A stretch of 64,000 nt of DNA from Flavobacterium bizetiae (GCF_902804475.1 NZ_CADCSU010000099.1:1-64000); one strand, 5' to 3'. Positions 16,035 through 25,065 are shown, counted from the stretch's first letter. Translations and numbers: made by a program. Notes: generated by a model from the letters alone, not told the origin.

Positions 16035-18437
16035 ATGAAAAAATACAGACAAAACCTATCGCTTTTAATTCTCTTATTTACATTAAGTCAATTCTCTTTT
16101 GGTCAAAACTCTTCTATAAAAGGAACTGTTTCTGACGGAAAACTTGCTATAGAATTTGTCGATGTTATTTTAAAAAACACCATCGATTCTACCAAAGTGG
16201 CCAATTATGCCGTAACAGATATCGCTGGAAATTTTGCTTTAGAAAATATTCCTTCTGGCGATTATCTATTACAGTTTAAATTAATAGGTTTTAAAACTTT
16301 TAGACAAAAAATAAAATTTACAGGCTCTCCTATTGCTATCGGAACTATAACCTTAGAAAGTGATACGAACTTATTGAACGCGGTTGTGGTTAATTCACAA
16401 AAAAAACAAATTCAGAAAACTGATGAAGGTTTTGTTTTTAATGCTGTTTCGAATATCTCGCAATCCGGAGGAACCGCCACGGATATGCTAAAAAGTATTC
16501 CCTCCGTTGCTGTTGATGCTGACGGAGGAATAACATTGAGAGGAAAGTCTCCAATGATTTTAATTAACGGAAAAAATTCTGCCATTACCAATATGGATCA
16601 GATTGCGGCAAGCAGTATTGAAAGTATTGAGGTAATTAGCAATCCTACCGCAAAATATGATGCCAATGCTGAAAGTGGTATTATCAATATTAAACTTAAA
16701 AAGAACAATCAGAGTGGTATTAATGGTGCCGTGGTTTTAGGAAGCGGCTTTGGTGCAAAAGGAAGATTGAATAGTTCTGTGCTTTTAAATCAGAAAACAG
16801 AAAAATGGAATTTTGGTTTAGGATATGACAATAGATTTGCGGGAAGAACGAAAAAAATAAAAGGCGACCGAACGAATAATTTTATTGATGATGAACATTT
16901 TATTTATCAAAACAGAAATGATGAAAGAACTGAAGGGTTACAAAATTTAAAACTGAATATTGATTTTTCGCCTAATGAAAGAAATAGTTTTTCGTTTGAA
17001 GCTTTAGGAAATATCGAAAGTCAGGATAATGATGAGACTTTGCATACTCAGGTAAATACAAGCGCTAATCAGTTTTTTTCGAATAACATACGACATTCAT
17101 TAGAATTAGAACGCTCAAAAGTAGGCGAACTGGCTTTTAGTTACGACAGAAAATTTGATGATGACCGAAAAGGCCTGAACGCGAGCATAACCTCTTCTTT
17201 TAATAAACATAGAGAAAATACCGATATTGATACTAATAATTACGATCAATATAATGCGCAAATTGCCGATGCTTTTTTACAAAGAACACACAATTATGAG
17301 CACGAAAATATCTCAAATGCGATTGTAAATTATTCGTTTCCGGTTTCTGAAAAATCAATTATAGAAACGGGGTATAAAGGAACGTTTCGTTTTTTTAATT
17401 CAGATTTTCAAAGTGCTGATATGACGAATGGCGAATATCTCGTAAATCCTCTGGCAAGCAATTCTTTTAAATTTAACGAACAAATAAATGCTGTTTACGG
17501 TCTCTTAAATTCATTTATTGGAGATAAAGAAAATCCGAAGTGGAAATACAATTTAGGTTTGCGTGCAGAAAACGTTTCGAACACCGGAGCTACAAAAAAT
17601 AATAGTGATCGCTTTAACAATGATTATTTAAAGCTTTTTCCGTCAGCATCATTGCAAATGAATCTAACGGCGGATGAATTTGTAAAAATTGATTACAGCA
17701 AACGTATCAACCGTCCGGATTTAGACGATTTGAATCCGTTTGTAGATATTACAGATGCTTTGAATCCTCATGGTGGAAATCCGTATTTGAAACCTGAAAT
17801 CATTCACATTGCCGAAATGAGTTATAATAAAGAATGGTCTAAATATTCGTTTTCGACCAATGCCTTTTACAGAAATGCAACTGACGCTATAAGACAATAT
17901 GCAGAATTACAAGACAATGGCGTGATTCTTTTACAGCCACGAAATATAGGCAGTACCATAACTTATGGTTTAGAAACTATTTTTAGTCTAAAACCAATTG
18001 GCTTTTATGACGCGAATATTAGCATCACAGCTTTTGAACAAAAAATAAATGGTTCAAATCTGGCGCAAGATGTGGTAAATAGTGCTTTTAGCTGGTACGG
18101 AAAAATCATTAATAATTTTGTTCCCTGGAAAGGTGGAAAACTTCAGATTATCGGAAATTATAATTCCTCATTAGCAACTCCGCAAGGAAAAAGAATTCCT
18201 ATTTATAATGTCGACATGGGTTTTCAGCAAAAATTAGGAAAAGGAAATGCCCGTTTAGGATTGGTGGTTACAGACATGTTTAATACTCTTGAAAGCGGTT
18301 ATAAAAACAATACCTTTCTTTTTAGTAATAATAGAACCTCAAAATCAGATACACGCGCTTTGATGCTGACTTTTGCCTATACTTTTAAATCTGATTTTAA
18401 AGAAAAATTACTGGAAAATCAGTTTTCGACAGAGTAA
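16035..18437 (+). CDS. Outer-membrane TonB-dependent receptor-like protein
   Basis: An 800-residue outer-membrane beta-barrel receptor. Order: signal peptide (about 1-23, FSFGQ), CarboxypepD_reg-like domain (about 26-115, SIKGTVSDGKL through GTITLESD), plug domain (about 125-225, with GGTATDMLKSIPSVAVDADGG and IESIEVISNPTAKYDANAESGIINI), then a long OMP_b-brl_3-type barrel ending in an aromatic strand. The ligand is not evident. It follows the nickel-permease relic by 109 bases in the same direction, so a past link with nickel uptake is possible, but this receptor itself looks intact. Confidence 0.88.
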   Translation: MKKYRQNLSLLILLFTLSQFSFGQNSSIKGTVSDGKLAIEFVDVILKNTIDSTKVANYAVTDIAGNFALENIPSGDYLLQFKLIGFKTFRQKIKFTGSPIAIGTITLESDTNLLNAVVVNSQKKQIQKTDEGFVFNAVSNISQSGGTATDMLKSIPSVAVDADGGITLRGKSPMILINGKNSAITNMDQIAASSIESIEVISNPTAKYDANAESGIINIKLKKNNQSGINGAVVLGSGFGAKGRLNSSVLLNQKTEKWNFGLGYDNRFAGRTKKIKGDRTNNFIDDEHFIYQNRNDERTEGLQNLKLNIDFSPNERNSFSFEALGNIESQDNDETLHTQVNTSANQFFSNNIRHSLELERSKVGELAFSYDRKFDDDRKGLNASITSSFNKHRENTDIDTNNYDQYNAQIADAFLQRTHNYEHENISNAIVNYSFPVSEKSIIETGYKGTFRFFNSDFQSADMTNGEYLVNPLASNSFKFNEQINAVYGLLNSFIGDKENPKWKYNLGLRAENVSNTGATKNNSDRFNNDYLKLFPSASLQMNLTADEFVKIDYSKRINRPDLDDLNPFVDITDALNPHGGNPYLKPEIIHIAEMSYNKEWSKYSFSTNAFYRNATDAIRQYAELQDNGVILLQPRNIGSTITYGLETIFSLKPIGFYDANISITAFEQKINGSNLAQDVVNSAFSWYGKIINNFVPWKGGKLQIIGNYNSSLATPQGKRIPIYNVDMGFQQKLGKGNARLGLVVTDMFNTLESGYKNNTFLFSNNRTSKSDTRALMLTFAYTFKSDFKEKLLENQFSTE

Positions 18438-18581
18438 TATTTCGGCAGCAATAAAATGTTAAAAAATAAATTCATTCTTATAATTGTGATTCATTTTTCT
18501 ATAAAAATTTAAAGTATATTCGCCAAAAAAATTATGCCACTGATTTTTTTTGCCTCCAAAAACAATTAAACCTACTATAGA

Positions 18582-19013
18582 ATGAAATCTTTACATTTAT
18601 TACTTATTACGTTATTTTTTGTTGCTGCATCTTCTCATGCTCAGGTTCACGTAGATCAAATTACCTACAATGGTCGTGATCATTATATTACAACTACGAT
18701 TGGTTATCCTGTTCCCGGAACTTATATCCCAACGGGACAAAAAGCGCCAAGTACAATTTTAAATCCTGATGGTACAGGAGTTATTCAGGCAGATGATTTA
18801 AGCAAAACTAAAATCAACTGGGGAATAGAATGTACAGACGAAGGAATTCCGGTTTTTAAAGAAGGTTTTAATAGTGCTTCTTATACATTTTGGTACAGAA
18901 CCAATGATAGCGAAGCCTGGATCTATTCTCAGTTTTCTATTCACTTTGCTAAGAAAAAAATGTTTTTGATGGGCGAAAGAGTAAAAGAATATGTTGATTA
19001 CAACGTTCAGTAA
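18582..19013 (+). CDS. Small secreted protein of unknown function
   Basis: 143 residues with a clear signal peptide (MKSLHLLLITLFFVAASSHAQ, cleavage after SHA). The mature part has no motif I recognise and is rich in Thr, Tyr and Ile, probably beta-structured. It lies alone between the TonB receptor and an acyl-CoA synthetase. Periplasmic or exported. Confidence 0.7.
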   Translation: MKSLHLLLITLFFVAASSHAQVHVDQITYNGRDHYITTTIGYPVPGTYIPTGQKAPSTILNPDGTGVIQADDLSKTKINWGIECTDEGIPVFKEGFNSASYTFWYRTNDSEAWIYSQFSIHFAKKKMFLMGERVKEYVDYNVQ

Positions 19014-19191
19014 TTTCACAAAATATACGGTCTGAAATAAACATTTCTCGTTATTTCAAAAAATTACTACAAAAAAGAAAACGTTTTCGTAGATTTTCTA
19101 TTATACCTATAATTTTTCCCATAAAATTTTATAAAATTAAAAATCATACCTAATTTTTATTTAATTTGCGGTAAAATTCAATATATTAAAC

Positions 19192-20970
19192 ATGGTTTCA
19201 ATCACACGCCTTTTTGATTTTCCCTATTATCAACAAGAAACTTACAACCTTCCAGTTGCCTTAGCAACCAAAAAAAATGGAGTCTGGGAAAAAACATCTA
19301 GCCAGGAATATATTGCAAAAGCTAATGCTGTTTCAAGAGCATTATTACGTATAGGCGTTCAGAAAGATGATAAAATTGCTTTAATCACTTCTAATAATCG
19401 TACAGAATGGAATATCATGGATATTGGTATTTTGCAAACCGGTGCGCAAAACGTTCCTATCTACCCTACAATTGCCGAAGAGGATTACGAATATATATTA
19501 AACCACAGCGGAAGTATTTACTGTTTTGTATCAGATCAGGAAGTACTTGACAAAGTAAATGCTATAAAAGCAAATGTACCAACATTAAAAGAGGTATACT
19601 CATTTAATGAAATTGCAGGATGCAAACACTGGACAGAGTTATTGACTCTTGGCGAAGACGAAAGCAATCAAAGCGAAGTCGAAGCAAGAAAAGACAGTAT
19701 TCATACCGATGATTTAGCGACTATTATTTATACTTCAGGAACTACAGGAAGACCTAAAGGTGTGATGCTTTCGCACAAAAACATTGTTTCGAATGTTTTA
19801 GACAGCGCACCAAGAATTCCGTTTGATCCGGGAAAAAGTACTGCATTAAGCTTCTTGCCTATTTGCCATATTTTTGAAAGAATGATTTTGTACATCTATC
19901 AGTTTTATGGTGTATCTGTTTATTTTGGAGAATCTATTGATAAAATTAGTGATAACTTAAAAGAAGTTCGTCCTACGGTTATTACAGCTGTACCAAGACT
20001 TTTGGAGAAAGTTTACGATAAAATTTATGCAAAAGGTGGTGAATTAACTGGTATTAAGAGAAAATTATTTTTCTGGGCTATCGATTTAGGTTTAAAATAC
20101 GAGCCATACGGAGCAAATGGTTTTTGGTATGAATTTCAGTTAAAAATCGCGAGAAAACTTATTTTCAGTAAATGGAAAGAAGGCTTGGGAGGAAATTTAG
20201 AATTAATGGTTTCCGGAAGTGCTGCCTTACAGCCACGCTTGACAAGAGTTTTTGCCGCTGCCGAAATTCCGGTAATGGAAGGTTACGGTTTATCTGAAAC
20301 TTCTCCGGTAATTGCCGTAAACGACCAAAGAAATAAAGGTTTCAAGATTGGAACCGTAGGTAAAGTAATTCGTAACGTTGAAGTAAAAATTGCTCCCGAC
20401 GGAGAAATTCTTTGCAAAGGACCAAACGTAATGTTAGGTTACTTTAAAGATCCGGAAAAAACTGCCGAAGCTTTAATAGATGGATATTTCCATACGGGAG
20501 ATATTGGTGAAATTGACAGCGAAGGTTTCCTTAAAATTACAGACCGTAAGAAAGAGATGTTCAAAACTTCTGGCGGAAAATATATTGCACCTCAACTAAT
20601 TGAAAATGCGATGAAACAATCTCGTTTTATTGAGCAAATCATGGTAATTGGTGACGGAGAGAAAATGCCTGCTGCTTTTATTCAGCCTAATTTTGAATTT
20701 GTAAAAGAATGGGCAAAACTGCATAAAGTAACTTTAGGAAATACTGATGCGGCTATCAGCGCCAATGCTGATGTCATTAAACGTATTGATGAAGAAGTAG
20801 AAAAAATTAATGAGAAATTTGGTCACTGGGAAAAAATCAAACGTTTTGAATTAACTCCGGATGTCTGGTCTATCGATGGCGGACAATTGACTCCTACTTT
20901 AAAACTGAAACGTAAAATTATCAAGGAAATCTACAAAGATCTTTACGCTAAAATTTATGATCATAATTAA
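19192..20970 (+). CDS. Long-chain acyl-CoA synthetase (AMP-forming)
   Basis: Activates fatty acids to acyl-CoA via an acyl-adenylate. The 592-residue ANL enzyme has the P-loop YTSGTTGRPKG at 180-190, the adenylate motif GYGLSETSPV near residue 365, the hinge DRKKEMFKTSGGKYIAP near 450, and the C-terminal catalytic lysine in TLKLKRK. The pattern and length are those of the FAA1/FadD15-like bacterial group. A TTAATTTG box (19161-19168) lies 24 bases before the start, one mismatch from TANNTTTG. It likely feeds the beta-oxidation operon at 45.3-51.8 kb. Confidence 0.9.
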   Translation: MVSITRLFDFPYYQQETYNLPVALATKKNGVWEKTSSQEYIAKANAVSRALLRIGVQKDDKIALITSNNRTEWNIMDIGILQTGAQNVPIYPTIAEEDYEYILNHSGSIYCFVSDQEVLDKVNAIKANVPTLKEVYSFNEIAGCKHWTELLTLGEDESNQSEVEARKDSIHTDDLATIIYTSGTTGRPKGVMLSHKNIVSNVLDSAPRIPFDPGKSTALSFLPICHIFERMILYIYQFYGVSVYFGESIDKISDNLKEVRPTVITAVPRLLEKVYDKIYAKGGELTGIKRKLFFWAIDLGLKYEPYGANGFWYEFQLKIARKLIFSKWKEGLGGNLELMVSGSAALQPRLTRVFAAAEIPVMEGYGLSETSPVIAVNDQRNKGFKIGTVGKVIRNVEVKIAPDGEILCKGPNVMLGYFKDPEKTAEALIDGYFHTGDIGEIDSEGFLKITDRKKEMFKTSGGKYIAPQLIENAMKQSRFIEQIMVIGDGEKMPAAFIQPNFEFVKEWAKLHKVTLGNTDAAISANADVIKRIDEEVEKINEKFGHWEKIKRFELTPDVWSIDGGQLTPTLKLKRKIIKEIYKDLYAKIYDHN

Positions 20971-20994
20971 ATCAAAATAATATAACCAAACGAA

Positions 20995-21024
20995 AACGGC
21001 TGTCTACAAAGACGGCCGTTTTTA
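20995..21024. terminator. Bidirectional terminator between convergent genes
   Basis: The 10-bp stem AACGGCTGTC/GACGGCCGTT with a TACAAA loop has A and T runs on either side. It separates the acyl-CoA synthetase gene from the convergent exonuclease gene, overlapping the latter's stop codon. Confidence 0.85.
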
Positions 21025-21567
21025 ATTGCGCAAACACCATTTCAGGATTTTCGCGATATTCTTTGCATCATCAATTCCGCGGTGATGCGTTCCTTCTAAT
21101 GGAATATTTAATAGATGCAAAGCACCATTCATTCCGGTAGGTTTTTGTAAATCTAATTTTTCAGCAACAAGTGTTTTCACATTAATATGCTGATCCCCCA
21201 TTGGGTATTGCATACCAAATGACCTACATTGCCTTCGAATCATGTTGAGATCGTACTGACCGTAACTTGCCCAGGTATATAAATCAGGCTGATATTCATC
21301 TACCAGCTTTTCGATTGCTTCCTCAAAAGTTACTCCGTTTTTATCGAGTAAATCCTGCGTAATAGTGGTTAGTTTTGTACAAAAAGGACTTACACTCGAA
21401 CGTTGGGGTTTTATTAAGATGCCCTGATTCTGAGTAATTTCACCCGTTTGCAAATCTAAAACCGCCAAGCCAATTTCGATAATTTCATTTTCCTGACCTT
21501 CAGGAACTGCGCTTTGCCAACACGTGGCTTCTAAATCGATAATAATAATTTTATCTGTAGTTTTCAT
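21022..21567 (-). CDS. DEDDh 3'-5' exonuclease, ERI-1/KapD-like
   Basis: A 181-residue exonuclease of the DnaQ fold. The ExoI motif is DLEATC with D11 and E13, ExoII is YGQYDLNMI with D106, and ExoIII is HHRGIDDAKN with H162 and D167, so all DEDDh residues are present. The ATCW and TKLTTITQ segments resemble ERI-1/3'hExo proteins, which trim RNA 3' ends, rather than the DNA polymerase epsilon subunit. It lies 22 bp downstream of the slipin gene on the same strand, so it probably belongs to the same transcript. An RNA 3'-trimming role would fit the neighbouring repair genes, but that is inference. Confidence 0.82.
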   Translation of the reverse strand: MKTTDKIIIIDLEATCWQSAVPEGQENEIIEIGLAVLDLQTGEITQNQGILIKPQRSSVSPFCTKLTTITQDLLDKNGVTFEEAIEKLVDEYQPDLYTWASYGQYDLNMIRRQCRSFGMQYPMGDQHINVKTLVAEKLDLQKPTGMNGALHLLNIPLEGTHHRGIDDAKNIAKILKWCLRN

Positions 21568-21589
21568 TTTTCTAATTTTTAATTTGTTT

Positions 21590-22687
21590 TTACTTCACGA
21601 ATATTTCCTTCAATTGACCAATGACGTTTCCGCCTCCTGAAATTGTGATTTCTCCAATTTTATCAGCGATTTTCTCAACGTATTCCATCTCTTTCAATTT
21701 CCACAACATTTCGTTCTCTTCCATCAGCTTTGCTGTGTTTAACAAACTTCTTGTTGCAGCGGTTTCTTCTCTTCTCATAATACTGTTGGCCTGCGCTTTT
21801 TTCTCGGCAACCAAAACCTGATTCATGATTTCTTTCATATCTCCCGGCAAGATTACATCCCGAATTCCAGCATCAGAAATTGTTAAACCTAAGTCTTCTA
21901 TTTTAGTAGTTACTTCTCCTAAAATCGCTTCGGCAATTGTATCTTTTCTGGCCAATAATTCATCCAGAGTCAACCGGCCAACAAAAGCTCTTAAAGCCAA
22001 TTGCATGGAGACATACAATTGTTTTTCAAAATCTTTATTGTCCAGCAAAGCCTTCATAATATCTACAACCTGATATCTCACAAAAAAGTTGATTCTTAAT
22101 CCTGCTTTGTCTTTAGTCAACAATTCCTGACCGGAAATTTCTACTTGTTGCTGTCTGATATCGATTGTTTTAACCTCGATTGTAATCGCGTTATTCCAAA
22201 AGTAATGCGTTCCTGATTTCAATTCTTTAACAAAAGTTCCGTTTACAAACAACAACGCTTTGTCGTTGCTTGCTACAATAAACTTTCTGGTAAAGTATCT
22301 CATTTTTGCATGTTCCAATAAATTCACTTGAATGTTTTCAGTGATTTCAATCTTAGATAAATCGGCTCTGGTAAATTCATTTTTCACAATTCCTTTCCAG
22401 AATGCATATCTTCCAGGAACCAAAATCTCTTTAAAGTTTCCGTTTACAAATTGCATTACGATCTCATTATCGGCAACCTCAACCACTTCCAGCATTGCAG
22501 CCAAATCTTGATTCTGCAATAAAATATTCAACTCAAATGGAGCCTGAAATGCTGAATTCATATCGTAAACGAACAAATTCTTGTTTCCAAAAGTCCAGTG
22601 TAAACCTTCTTGTAATACTGCAACTAATTTTCTGTTTTCAAAAAGCAAACCTAATTGGTACGCTTCGATTTTAATTCTCTTTATCAT
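21590..22687 (-). CDS. Slipin (SPFH/band 7 protein)
   Basis: A 365-residue SPFH protein of the slipin type. It has an N-terminal beta-rich part with two repeats of the KxVAVLQEGLHWTFGN / NDKALLFVNGTFVKELKSGTHYFWN type, the band 7 domain (about 120-310, with GLRINFFVRYQV and GLTISDAGIRDVILPGDM), then a helical coiled tail ending in ITISGGGNVIGQLKEIFVK. There is no obvious transmembrane helix, so it is likely cytosolic or peripherally membrane-bound. Slipins accompany RtcB in many bacterial RNA-repair clusters. Upstream on the same strand lies a Y-RNA-like element and a regulated promoter, and downstream an ERI-1-like exonuclease. A relic of the same tail occurs at 26142-26199. Confidence 0.88.
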   Translation of the reverse strand: MIKRIKIEAYQLGLLFENRKLVAVLQEGLHWTFGNKNLFVYDMNSAFQAPFELNILLQNQDLAAMLEVVEVADNEIVMQFVNGNFKEILVPGRYAFWKGIVKNEFTRADLSKIEITENIQVNLLEHAKMRYFTRKFIVASNDKALLFVNGTFVKELKSGTHYFWNNAITIEVKTIDIRQQQVEISGQELLTKDKAGLRINFFVRYQVVDIMKALLDNKDFEKQLYVSMQLALRAFVGRLTLDELLARKDTIAEAILGEVTTKIEDLGLTISDAGIRDVILPGDMKEIMNQVLVAEKKAQANSIMRREETAATRSLLNTAKLMEENEMLWKLKEMEYVEKIADKIGEITISGGGNVIGQLKEIFVK

Positions 22688-23063
22688 AATTATATTTTTT
22701 TGTTTTAGGTTTTCTTTGTTTCAAGTTATAAACCCATAAAAACCTCTATTCTATTTTCTTTACTCTATTATCTTATTATTCTAAATAAAAAACTTCATTG
22801 CCTTTCTCCTCAGAGAAAAACGGACGAAGAGTTTGCGATCTGTTTACTCAAATTGTTTGCGATTGTTTTTTGTATATATGATCCTAAAATCATCTGTACA
22901 ATCAAATCGAAAAGAAAAAGAGTATTTCAAAAAACATAACTTTTCGCACTGGTTTTATCATGAGTGTGAAATTTCAGATGTTAAAAATCTTAGTTTCACT
23001 GACAAAGACAAATCAGTTTTTTTCTAATGGTCATCTTTTTAAGAGTGATAGTCTCTCTTCAAC

Positions 23064-23185
23064 AGGTTTTTGAGACCCGAAAAATCTATTGCTCTACCGG
23101 ATTAAGCTATCGCATTACTGCGAATGGGATTCGAACCCATAACACATAGAGTTGGTGATAGTTTTTTGGAAAACCATCAAAACCT
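23064..23185 (-). ncRNA. Y-RNA-like, circularly permuted tRNA mimic
   Basis: On the minus strand all tRNA parts occur in permuted order: 3' anticodon strand TCTAT, 5-nt variable loop GTGTT, T arm ATGGG-TTCGAAT-CCCAT, acceptor TCGCA closed by a GTAA tetraloop onto TGCGA, TA, D arm GCTT-AATCCGGTA-GAGC with the GG of the D loop, A, then ATAGA pairing with TCTAT. The 66-nt core (23085-23150) is flanked by AGGTTTTGA and TCAAAAACCT, which pair with one bulged A, like the closing stem of Y RNAs that binds Ro60. Between stem and core lies a 9-bp hairpin. YrlA-type bacterial Y RNAs are known tRNA mimics with a capped acceptor and are linked to RNA-repair operons. No TROVE/Ro60 gene is in this window. 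Confidence 0.78.
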
Positions 23186-23344
23186 CCAAATCAAGTTGCA
23201 TAGAAAAACATAATACGCTTTCGCGAAAAGTCCCCTACAATGGTGCTATACAGAAACACGCAACAGGACTTGTTTGATATTGCTAATCAAAGCCTTCACT
23301 TTGATGTATTTCAGTTTATAAAAGAACTTGTTTTATTTCCTGAG

Positions 23345-23383
23345 CAAATATTCAAATGGTACTGCGCAGTTATTCTGCGCAGT
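23345..23383 (-). promoter_or_regulatory. Regulon promoter P1 (slipin/Y-RNA unit)
   Basis: The inverted repeat ACTGCGCAG-N5-CTGCGCAGT (23361-23383, perfect 9-bp arms) lies 8 bases past the ATP-grasp stop. On the minus strand 16 bases separate it from the end of AATATTTG (23345-23352), followed by CTCAGGAAATAAAAC. The same layout recurs at three other places in the island. Confidence 0.75.
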
Positions 23384-23391
23384 ATAAAAAT

Positions 23392-24177
23392 TTAATTAAT
23401 CCAATCTATGACAGTAGATAAATAAACTTGCCTAACCTCCTCAAATCGGGTTATGTTAGGGATATGATTTACTTCTAATAAATATTTAGAACCATCCTTT
23501 GCCACGATATAATCATTACCAATCATATCCATTTGCAAAATGTTTTTAATATGTAAAGTATCAGCAAGCAATTCAGAATCAACATCCATAAATCCCGCAT
23601 TATCAGGGTGAATTGATTTTAGCCACGAATCACCTTCCAATTTTATTTGCCAATAAACATTACCTATAATCATAATTCTAACAGCCTCTCCTTCATAATA
23701 AGGTTCAGTTGTTGCTGTAAATTCACTTTCCCATTCTCCTGTAAAACGATGTTTATTTTCACCACAATGCCAATTTCCCCATTTAGCAACGGTATCATTA
23801 CCAACATTTACTGAAGTACCTGCGCTTATAAATCCTCGTGGCGCACTAAATTTCGAATGTGCTAAAGCTTTTACCAAACACGGAATCTTAAAGCGACAAT
23901 CAAGCATTGCAGCTGCATTAGGATAACAAGCTCCTCCCCAAATTGCCAATCCAGAAATAAAATCAAAATCATTGTCATAAATTCCATAATAAACTACTTT
24001 GTCTACAGGCAACATTCCGATTCCGTTTGATTTTTCCATATAAAGAACCTCATCTTTAACAACAATTTTCGGAATTGATTGATGCCAAATAATATGTCCA
24101 GAATATTGTGCTTTTATAATGTCGTATTCTTCCTGTTCAATTCCTACCAAAGCAATTCGGTTATAATCTTGTTTCAT
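23392..24177 (-). CDS. ATP-grasp domain protein
   Basis: 261 residues from the ATG at 24177 (MKQDYNRIAL). The longer in-frame start at 24240 would overlap the RNA ligase gene and add a basic, low-complexity leader. The protein resembles ATP-grasp ligases: a beta-rich N-terminal part, a central nucleotide-binding lysine region (VAKWGNWHCGENKH), and a C-terminal metal-binding end with DMIGNDYIVAKDGSKYLLEVNHIPN, where the E and N of LLEVNxxPN would hold magnesium. Such enzymes form amide or ester bonds through acyl phosphates. The substrate is unknown. It starts 28 bases after the RNA ligase stop, so the two are co-transcribed. Confidence 0.75.
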   Translation of the reverse strand: MKQDYNRIALVGIEQEEYDIIKAQYSGHIIWHQSIPKIVVKDEVLYMEKSNGIGMLPVDKVVYYGIYDNDFDFISGLAIWGGACYPNAAAMLDCRFKIPCLVKALAHSKFSAPRGFISAGTSVNVGNDTVAKWGNWHCGENKHRFTGEWESEFTATTEPYYEGEAVRIMIIGNVYWQIKLEGDSWLKSIHPDNAGFMDVDSELLADTLHIKNILQMDMIGNDYIVAKDGSKYLLEVNHIPNITRFEEVRQVYLSTVIDWIN

Positions 24178-24205
24178 GACTTTTATTTTAATTTTTATTA
24201 TTACT

Positions 24206-24775
24206 TTAAACTTCTTCCAAATCCAATCGTTTAATTCCAAAATCGGACTTTCTTAATTTGCACATCCTTTCATCTGAAATATGATGAAATACAATTCCCT
24301 CTATATCATTTTCTGATAAGAATTTTTCTAAATCATCAAAATCAAAACTTAAAAAATCAAATACTTCACATCCGTGTTTTACCAAAGTGTGCTTTTCTAA
24401 TTTTTCAGGGTTTCCCTGTACTTTAGGTCCGCATAATTCGAATGTTCCGTCTGTGATAATTTCTAAATTATCAAAACCTTCAAAGAAAAATTGGTCTTCT
24501 TTTTTTGTGCGATCGCATTTTAACCAATGTGGGTGATGCCCGCTCACTACATCTGCTTCCTGGCACGGAATTGCATTCGCCGGAATCGTACGTCCTTTTT
24601 TGGCATCAAATCGTTTGAATAACTCTCCGTTAATAATAGCTGCAGATGTACCATCAAACTTTCTGGTTGCAATTGCCTGACCATTCATTACCCAGGCATT
24701 TTCTGTATTTAACTTATTTACAACTCTTGCAAGGTTGTTTGGATCTTTAACAAATAATGTACTTATCTTTTTCAT
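24206..24775 (-). CDS. RNA ligase, RLIG1/C12orf29-like
   Basis: 189 residues from the ATG at 24775; the longer in-frame start at 24880 reads into dispersed repeat sequence. Nucleotidyltransferase-ligase motifs are in order: motif I KFDGT with nucleophile K39, RFDAKKGR (55-62), FELCGPKVQGN (112-122, motif IIIa-like), EGIVFHH (159-165, motif IV) and K173 in CKLRKSDFG (motif V). The pattern, including GPKVQGN and the PHW segment, matches the human RLIG1 (C12orf29, DUF5565) family, which seals 5'-phosphate to 3'-hydroxyl RNA ends. This chemistry complements RtcB, which joins cyclic phosphate/3'-phosphate and 5'-hydroxyl ends. Three divergent tRNA genes lie directly upstream on the same strand. 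Confidence 0.82.
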   Translation of the reverse strand: MKKISTLFVKDPNNLARVVNKLNTENAWVMNGQAIATRKFDGTSAAIINGELFKRFDAKKGRTIPANAIPCQEADVVSGHHPHWLKCDRTKKEDQFFFEGFDNLEIITDGTFELCGPKVQGNPEKLEKHTLVKHGCEVFDFLSFDFDDLEKFLSENDIEGIVFHHISDERMCKLRKSDFGIKRLDLEEV

Positions 24776-24995
24776 TGTATATTTTTTTAACTGAATATTA
24801 AATTTGCCACGAAGGCGTAAAGAAACAAAGCTTAGTTTTTTATTTTCCTTTGCGACTCTGCGACTTTGCGCGGAAATCATTCCTTATTATAATCTTTAAA
24901 AGCACTTTGTCCATCTCGCGCAAAGACGCAAAGACGCAAAGTTTTAAAACCTTTGCAACTTTGTAACTTTGTAACTTTGTACCTAAAAAAATTGT
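24776..24995. repeat. Leader of the RNA ligase gene with CGCAAAG-type repeats
   Basis: Contains the dispersed flavobacterial strings TTGCGACTCTGCGACTTTGCG (written here only in part: TTGCGACTCTGCGAC, 24850-24864) and CGCAAAGACGCAAAGACGC (24917-24935), plus three TTTGTAACT units (24960-24979). No gene was seen. Confidence 0.5.
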
Positions 24996-25065
24996 CTGGG
25001 AAACAGGATTCGAACCTGCGACCTCCCGCGTCCAAGGCGGGTAAACAACCACCGTTATCTTCCCA
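24996..25065 (-). tRNA. Divergent tRNA-Pro (TGG)-like gene
   Basis: Acceptor TGGGAAG/TTTCCCA, anticodon stem CCCGC/GCGGG with loop CTTGGAC (anticodon TGG), variable AGGTC and T arm GCAGG-TTCGAAT-CCTGT are clear. The D arm is abnormally small (AAC-GGTGGTT-GTT), giving a 70-nt molecule. The gene is close to the RNA ligase start and on its strand. It could be a real but specialised tRNA or a tRNA-like decoy. Confidence 0.7.

Larger units (their letters stand above)
22688..23391. other. Leader region between ATP-grasp and slipin genes
   Basis: No convincing protein gene. It holds, reading on the minus strand, the P1 regulon promoter (23345-23383), about 160 bases of unassigned leader (with a TTTTCGCGAAAG palindrome at 23219-23230), the Y-RNA-like element (23064-23185) and about 370 bases of AT-rich DNA up to the slipin start. 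Confidence 0.6.

Noticed and set aside
22833-23027. A 64-codon plus-strand ORF in the slipin leader
   Set aside because: It lies antisense in the leader, has no recognisable motif or promoter, and its composition is that of random AT-rich DNA.
23219-23230. TTTTCGCGAAAG palindrome in the slipin leader as a regulon box
   Set aside because: It does not match the ACTGCGCAG boxes and has no TTTG box at the fixed distance.
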